Source of the DNA: Lachnospiraceae bacterium | Lineage (GTDB): Bacteria > Bacillota > Clostridia > Lachnospirales > Lachnospiraceae | Length of the DNA: 26,756 bases | NCBI GenBank assembly: GCA_900763175.1 | Contig: CAAFJI010000338.1 | Span: 1-26,756 of the forward strand | Direction: 5' to 3' | Part shown: one piece after another, positions 23,478-26,756 of the stretch | Numbering within the stretch: the stretch's first letter is position 1 | Layout of the letters: the number at the start of each line of letters is the position of its first letter | The notes under the pieces: generated by a model | Database searches by the model: none | Told to the model about the DNA's origin: nothing | Seen by the model: only the letters and a program-made list of their open reading frames with translations | Translations under genes and position numbers: made by a program

Positions 23478-23861
23478 TGTGGGATCTTCCATCCCTTGTT
23501 CCTGATATTGTTGTTTTATAATTTCTTCCAGCTGTTTCCGAACTTCCTTATCCGATACCTGGGTGCAAAATTCCCGAATCCATCGCTCATGCAGATGCTC
23601 ATCTGCTTCTGTCGACTCCCAGGACACGATGCTGCAAGTCTCATCGTATAACAATTCCAACTGCCGAAACTGTTCGCCAAACTGTCCCGCATACTCATTC
23701 CAGATTTCCAGGTTATACAAGCTTAGCCCTAAAAAGTCTGTCACATACGTCAGCCTGTCCAAGTCTGAAAACGTCATCTTTTCTTTTCCCAATAAGATTT
23801 CCCTGTCACGCTTCCCGCATAAAAACAGGAAAGCAAACCGTTCCATATCCTTTTGGTGCAT
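23460..23861 (-). CDS. Unknown protein, promoter-proximal gene of the maintenance operon
   Basis: 133 residues, helical, tryptophan- and glutamate-rich (MHQKDMERFAFLFLCGKRDREILLGKEKMTFSDLDRLTYVTDFLGLSLYNLEIWNEY...). No known domain is apparent. I start at the ATG at 23861 because AAGGGTG lies 6 bases upstream. An ATG two codons earlier (23867) overlaps that site, and the frame further up crosses the promoter. It is the first gene behind the -35/-10 pair at 23902-23930 and is divergent from the Xre regulator, which probably controls it. Confidence 0.65.
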   Translation of the reverse strand: MHQKDMERFAFLFLCGKRDREILLGKEKMTFSDLDRLTYVTDFLGLSLYNLEIWNEYAGQFGEQFRQLELLYDETCSIVSWESTEADEHLHERWIREFCTQVSDKEVRKQLEEIIKQQYQEQGMEDPTETDIV

Positions 23862-23889
23862 ACCCATCACCCTTCTTGTAAATAATTCC

Positions 23890-23957
23890 TTATTACGAAA
23901 CATTATAAAAAGTGAAACCAGTAAAATCAATATAAAGTTTCTTTATTGCGAAACATT
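23890..23957 (+). promoter_or_regulatory. Pair of direct repeats, likely operator for the Xre regulator
   Basis: TTATTACGAAACATT (23890-23904) and TTATTGCGAAACATT (23943-23957) differ at one base and start 53 bases apart, very close to five DNA turns, so bound proteins would face the same side. They flank the leftward promoter, and the second ends 19 bases before the Xre start codon. Autoregulation by that Xre protein is the simplest reading. Confidence 0.68.
23902..23930 (-). promoter_or_regulatory. Leftward promoter of the maintenance operon
   Basis: On the minus strand TTGATT (23925-23930) and TATAAT (23902-23907) are spaced exactly 17 bases, close to the sigma-A consensus. It points to the gene starting at 23861 and from there to the par genes. 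Direct repeat 1 (23890-23904) covers the -10 edge and start region, and repeat 2 lies just upstream of the -35, so a bound repressor would cover the promoter. Confidence 0.8.
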
Positions 23958-23976
23958 TCAGAAATGAGAGGACTTT

Positions 23977-24216
23977 ATGATGCAGAAAATCAGACCAGAT
24001 ATGGATATCAGCAAAAATATACAATCCATCCGTTATGCGAATAAACTTACTCAAGATCAGGTCATTGCAAAATTAAACCTGATGGGGATTTCTATGTCCA
24101 AAAGTACCTATGCCAAGCTGGAAACCAACCGCATGAATATCAAGGTATCAGAGCTTGTTGCCCTTGCTAAAATCTTCCACACCGATATCAATGCATTCTT
24201 TTCCGGACTTTTCTAA
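23977..24216 (+). CDS. Xre-family helix-turn-helix regulator
   Basis: 79 residues: ISKNIQSIRYANKLTQDQVIAKLNLMGISMSKSTYAKLETNRMNIKVSELVALAKIFHTDINAFF is a single Cro/CI-type HTH domain without further domains. It binds DNA as a dimer. Transcribed away from the leftward operon, with direct repeats in the shared promoter region. GAGAGGACTTT precedes ATGATG; either ATG (23977 or 23980) could be used. An 8-bp inverted repeat TTTTCCGG/CCGGAAAA (24199-24225) spans its stop codon but has no U-run. Confidence 0.85.
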   Translation: MMQKIRPDMDISKNIQSIRYANKLTQDQVIAKLNLMGISMSKSTYAKLETNRMNIKVSELVALAKIFHTDINAFFSGLF

Positions 24217-24333
24217 ACCGGAAAAACAGCCACTTCTTAAATTTCTCTTGTACGATCACTTTTTCTTATTCTCTCCGCTTTTCCTCTCCGCTTTTCCAAA
24301 ATTGATTCTCTCATTTTGTTTTGGTGTATTTTC

Positions 24334-24404
24334 GTCTCACTTTTACAACCGATTGTATTCCTAATCCCATGTAAAATCAATAGAAAAAGTGCAAAAAGTG
24401 AGAC
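24334..24404 (+). promoter_or_regulatory. Inverted repeat upstream of the second Xre gene
   Basis: GTCTCACTTTT (24334-24344) and AAAAGTGAGAC (24394-24404) are perfect 11-base inverted arms with their starts 60 bases apart. A further AAAAAGTG lies at 24384, and AAAAAGTGAAAC occurs at the leftward promoter (about 23908). The motif AAAAAGTGARAC therefore occurs at both regulator promoters, as expected for a common operator. No promoter with good spacing is obvious here. Confidence 0.55.
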
Positions 24405-24441
24405 ATCCCTGCCAACACTATTTGCAGGAGGGATTAGAAAT

Positions 24442-24696
24442 ATGCCGAAACCGAAAACATCCACTGGGGAGAAAAACCTGATCAGCCAGAGGCTCATTGA
24501 ACTCCGCCGCCAGCATAATATGTCACAGCGGCTCTTAGCCTACCAGCTTCAGTTGAATGGATATGATATGAATAAAAATGTGATCACAAGAATTGAGACT
24601 AACAAGCGCTACGTCACAGATGTGGAATTAAAAGCGCTTACTGAGATTTTTAATGTTTCCTACGAATATCTCATTGAGGGAAAAGAAAAGCCATAG
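24442..24696 (+). CDS. Second Xre-family helix-turn-helix regulator
   Basis: 84 residues: LISQRLIELRRQHNMSQRLLAYQLQLNGYDMNKNVITRIETNKRYVTDVELKALTEIFNVSYEYLIEG is a single Cro/CI-type HTH domain. It differs from the other regulator enough to bind another site. AGGAGGGATT precedes the ATG at 24442; the longer frame from 24316 includes the inverted-repeat operator and is not likely to be translated. With the first Xre gene it forms the control region between the maintenance block and the element end. Confidence 0.85.
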   Translation: MPKPKTSTGEKNLISQRLIELRRQHNMSQRLLAYQLQLNGYDMNKNVITRIETNKRYVTDVELKALTEIFNVSYEYLIEGKEKP

Positions 24697-24734
24697 CTTC
24701 ACATGAGGCTGTAGTTTTTTTATTTTTTCTACAG
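24693..24734 (+). terminator. Weak, convergent terminator region between the Xre gene and the HTH-repeat gene
   Basis: On the plus strand ATAGC (24693-24697) can pair with GCTGT (24708-24712) before TTTTTTT-A-TTTTTT. A second element, CTGTAG (24709-24714) and CTACAG (24729-24734), encloses the T-run and contains the stop codon of the leftward gene. Both convergent genes end here; the stems are short, so the strength is doubtful. Confidence 0.45.
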
Positions 24735-25897
24735 TTCTCTCCATTCCCGTTTACACTGCGGTTGCTTTTGCAATAATTCCTCATATCGAAGGAGTATGTC
24801 CATACTGTCTTGCCCAAAATCAAATGGCTGAAGCATAGGGTATCGCGGCAATGCATCTGGAATATATTCTAGATTTTCCAATTGCTTAGATGTATATTTT
24901 TTCTGTCTGGCTTCACTATATGGCAAAAGACCATAGTCCGTCTTATATGCCGGAATACGGTCTTTTTGCATTTCCCGTAATGCTTTAATGATATTTTTAT
25001 GATGGTGCCGGGATTTGTAGGTATCTATCTGTCCCCTGGTCATGCCGACAGCCGAAGCAAAATCTGATATCCTTTTATAGAATTTCCCTTGGATCTTACA
25101 TCTTGGAATAAAAGCAAATACTTCAGTGTTTGGCCATCCACATTCATCCCTCAGTTGCTTTACTAAGCGGAAGCATTCGATAAACGAATACTCTGGTTTA
25201 TAACGCTGCTGTCCATATACTAACAGCTTGGAGATATTATATTCCCTGCATAAAAAAGCAGCGTTCTGATATACTTTCCCTCCATACTCGATTTCATATC
25301 TTTTCCCATTATTTCTAATCGGAAGATAAACCGCTTCCTCCAATGTTTTCCCATATTTCAGGCGTTCAAAAACATTGCAGGGCTGCACTTGATACTCCGC
25401 ACAAAGGTCTACCAATGTATTATAGGTTTTCCTTCAAAACATATCGCTTCTTTCTGCAAGAGTTCAAGAACGATTTCTTCTAATGTTCTGTTGCTTGTAT
25501 GAATTTCGGCTGAGATGGAAGTCTCTCTAATTCCAAATGCTGTTGCCACTTCATATCTGCTCCGATATTTCTTGCCCCATAACATAATTTTCTTTTCTTG
25601 TGTCTTTTGACAACGGTCTACCGCTTCTTCTACCGTTTTACATCTTTGTATGTAATGTGACAAGGAACTCCATGGCAAACCATATTCTTCTGCCAACACT
25701 TTAGGCGAACGATATAACTTCCCATTGTATTCAAAAAGCCTCCCTCTCCCTCGTACATCATTGATACACATCTGCATTGCATCTTCTAATGACCACCCCC
25801 GGCGACGAAAAGAATAAATTCTCTGACGGTCAATTCCGTATTCCTCTGCCAGTTCTTTTATGGTCTCATAAGTTTTCCCATCATAACAATATGCCAT
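24729..25897 (-). pseudogene. Tandem HTH-like repeat protein, one frameshift
   Basis: Two overlapping frames (25409-25897 and 24729-25415) form one protein of about 389 residues with some six repeats of 50-60 residues. The pattern is G-K-x-Y-x-S/T, then LAEEYGI-x-x-x-x-I, then R-x-G-x-S/T-LEEA: YDGKTYETIKELAEEYGIDRQRI, YNGKLYRSPKVLAEEYGLPWSSL, YGGKVYQNAAFLCREYNISKLLV. It resembles the NUMOD-type modular DNA-binding segments of homing nucleases, but no nuclease domain is present. The frames join at GGAAAACC near 25433: with one more A the text reads GKTYNTLVDLCAEY and the repeat is perfect. AGAGG precedes the ATG at 25897. Target and role are unknown. Confidence 0.75.
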
Positions 25898-25987
25898 AAC
25901 CAGCACCTCTTCTCTTTACCACACTAGTATACCCACTTATCGTAAAAAAGCTATTCGGACATACCACTAAAATATTACCTTTATACC

Positions 25988-26021
25988 TGTCTATTATAGA
26001 CAATAAAAAAACCTGCTACAA
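25988..26021 (-). promoter_or_regulatory. Promoter and palindrome of the HTH-repeat gene
   Basis: On the minus strand TTGTAG (26016-26021) and TATAAT (25993-25998) are 17 bases apart. The -10 lies inside the 15-base palindrome TGTCTAT-A-ATAGACA (25988-26002), a probable repressor site. The start would be near 25986, giving a leader of about 90 bases. The rest of the gap between 25898 and 26158 (about 260 bases) is AT-rich and holds no gene. Confidence 0.72.
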
Positions 26022-26121
26022 AGATGTCTTTCCTCATACCAGATATCAATACTTTCTTCCTACTCCATACACATTTTTTCTCATTACTTGTGTATCATGT
26101 ACCTATATTGTCATGTAATCC

Positions 26122-26167
26122 TACTGTGTACACGCTATGTACAGTAAGCACATGGGGTTCAGTTTAC
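26122..26167. other. Presumed right end of the mobile element
   Basis: The reading frame of the interrupted ABC gene stops matching its family after the aspartate codon at 26168-26170, so the bases to the left are foreign to it. Within the first 46 is an imperfect inverted repeat, TACTGTGTAC (26122-26131) and GTACAGTA (26139-26146). The last common bases are GCAGAT on the minus strand. Large serine recombinases often use a GA dinucleotide at the crossover, and a GA is present here, but no recombinase gene is in the window to support that. Confidence 0.5.
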
Positions 26168-26608
26168 ATCTGCCAGGACAATTGCCGGTTTCGTTAATAA
26201 TGCCCGCGCTATAGAAACTCGCTGTTGCTGCCCGCCGGACAGTGTTGATGGAAAACGTTCTAATTTATCTTTTAGTCCTAGTATTTCTACAATTTCATTG
26301 AAAAAATCCACATCGATTCCCTTGCCATCCAGTCGCATTGGGAGGACAATATTTTCACGTATACTAAGAGAAGGTATCAAATTATATTGCTGAAATACAA
26401 ATCCGATATTTCTTCTTCTGAATATCGTTCTTTCTTCCTTGTTAAGATCTTTTAAACTTGTATTTCTAATCCAGACACCTCCAAAATCCGGAGTATCAAG
26501 ACCTCCTAAGATGTTCATAAGTGTTGTCTTTCCGCATCCGGATGTACCGACAACTGCTATAAATTCACCATCTTCCACAATCAACGACACACCATCTAAA
26601 GCACGCAC
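26159..26608 (-). pseudogene. ABC transporter ATPase gene truncated by the element
   Basis: About 147 residues of an ATP-binding subunit of the MacB/BceA/LolD type: RALDGVSLIVEDGEFIAVVGTSGCGKTTLMNILGGLD (Walker A), IGFVFQQYNLIPSLSIRENIVLPM (Q-loop), LSGGQQQRVSIARALLTKPAIVLAD (signature and start of Walker B). The family goes on EPTGNLD; here VN and a stop follow. The catalytic glutamate and H-loop are lost, so the remnant cannot hydrolyse ATP normally. The family N-terminus is also unclear: the frame is open upstream to about 26665 but without a good start codon. It is the host gene at the insertion point. Confidence 0.85.
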
Positions 26609-26685
26609 TTCATATGTTGTTACAACGCATTTTATTTGATGCCATAATTTGCAGAATTCGGAAAATTAAAACATCCCATTTTTAG

Positions 26686-26731
26686 CCTTGTTATAACGGT
26701 AATAATTTTTTCTATTACTGTTATAACAAGG
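26686..26731. repeat. Long inverted repeat, 19-bp arms
   Basis: CCTTGTTATAAC-G-GTAATA and its near-perfect complement (one mismatch in 19) enclose the 8-base loop ATTTTTTC. It is upstream of the interrupted ABC gene. There is no U-run behind either arm, so an operator, an attachment site or an IS-like end are all possible. The remaining bases to 26756 show no gene. Confidence 0.7.
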
Positions 26732-26756
26732 ATTCCAGGGGTTCGGGGATGGAAGA

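Noticed and set aside
24237..24497. Minus-strand 86-codon frame over the operator and second Xre start
   Set aside because: It runs across the inverted-repeat operator and the Xre coding start, has no ribosome site and no recognisable pattern.
26731..26756. tRNA 3' end (GGTTCG-like stretch) as attachment site
   Set aside because: The GGGGTTCGGGG bases do not fit a T-arm with its conserved A and C positions, and no acceptor stem or anticodon arm is visible.

Overview
The window is most of one arm of an integrative and conjugative element (ICE) of a Gram-positive gut-type Clostridia, most like Lachnospiraceae. That assignment is an inference from the gene families: PcfB, a MOBP-type relaxase with MobC, DUF4314, DUF5688, DUF3991/Toprim, ParM/ParR, a sortase B with a Cna-B repeat adhesin, and consistently strong GGAGG ribosome sites. 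Nearly every gene lies on the minus strand, so the element reads from right to left. The integrase and the rest of the transfer apparatus are not in the window.

Right end (about 24.2-26.75 kb). A host ABC-transporter ATPase gene is cut off exactly at its Walker B aspartate (26168), which I read as the insertion junction. Next come a gene made of about six helix-turn-helix-like repeats, broken by one frameshift, and two small Xre-type regulators on the plus strand with direct and inverted repeat operators around them.

Maintenance block (21.1-23.9 kb). A divergent promoter with clear -35 and -10 boxes starts a leftward operon: two unknown genes, a 41-codon ORF, a ParM-like actin (frameshifted), a ParR-like partner and a double ribbon-helix-helix protein with a very acidic tail. 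An intrinsic terminator follows.

Cargo block (13.0-21.0 kb). This holds a C5-cytosine DNA methyltransferase, an amidoligase and gamma-glutamylcyclotransferase pair, a 1461-residue cell-wall adhesin (Cna-B repeats, VPQTG sorting signal) and its class B sortase (frameshifted). Downstream is a roughly 440-bp higher-order DNA repeat that no gene explains. A RelB/RelE-type toxin-antitoxin pair with a textbook promoter and operator comes next.

Processing block (5.6-11.8 kb). S-adenosylmethionine synthetase (metK), a DUF3991/Toprim protein, an unknown protein, an intact beta-class DNA methyltransferase and a decayed, internally deleted second copy of it, DUF5688 and DUF7768 proteins. Two copies of a palindromic module with identical 45-bp internal spacing lie just after two of these genes.

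Transfer block (0-5.6 kb). A predicted oriT, a DUF3789-like membrane protein, MobC, relaxase, PcfB, an ArdC-like protein, a small unknown, DUF4314, and the start of the VirD4/TraG coupling protein. The last is interrupted in its Walker B motif by a group II intron that runs off the left edge.

Common threads: the element carries its own SAM supply beside two DNA methyltransferases. At least three intrinsic terminators sit directly in front of ribosome sites inside leftward gene runs, which would fit processive antitermination. Three genes (srtB, parM, HTH-repeat) carry single frameshifts and two (second methyltransferase, PcfM-like) are eroded. The element is therefore either decaying or, for the frameshifts, affected by sequence errors.
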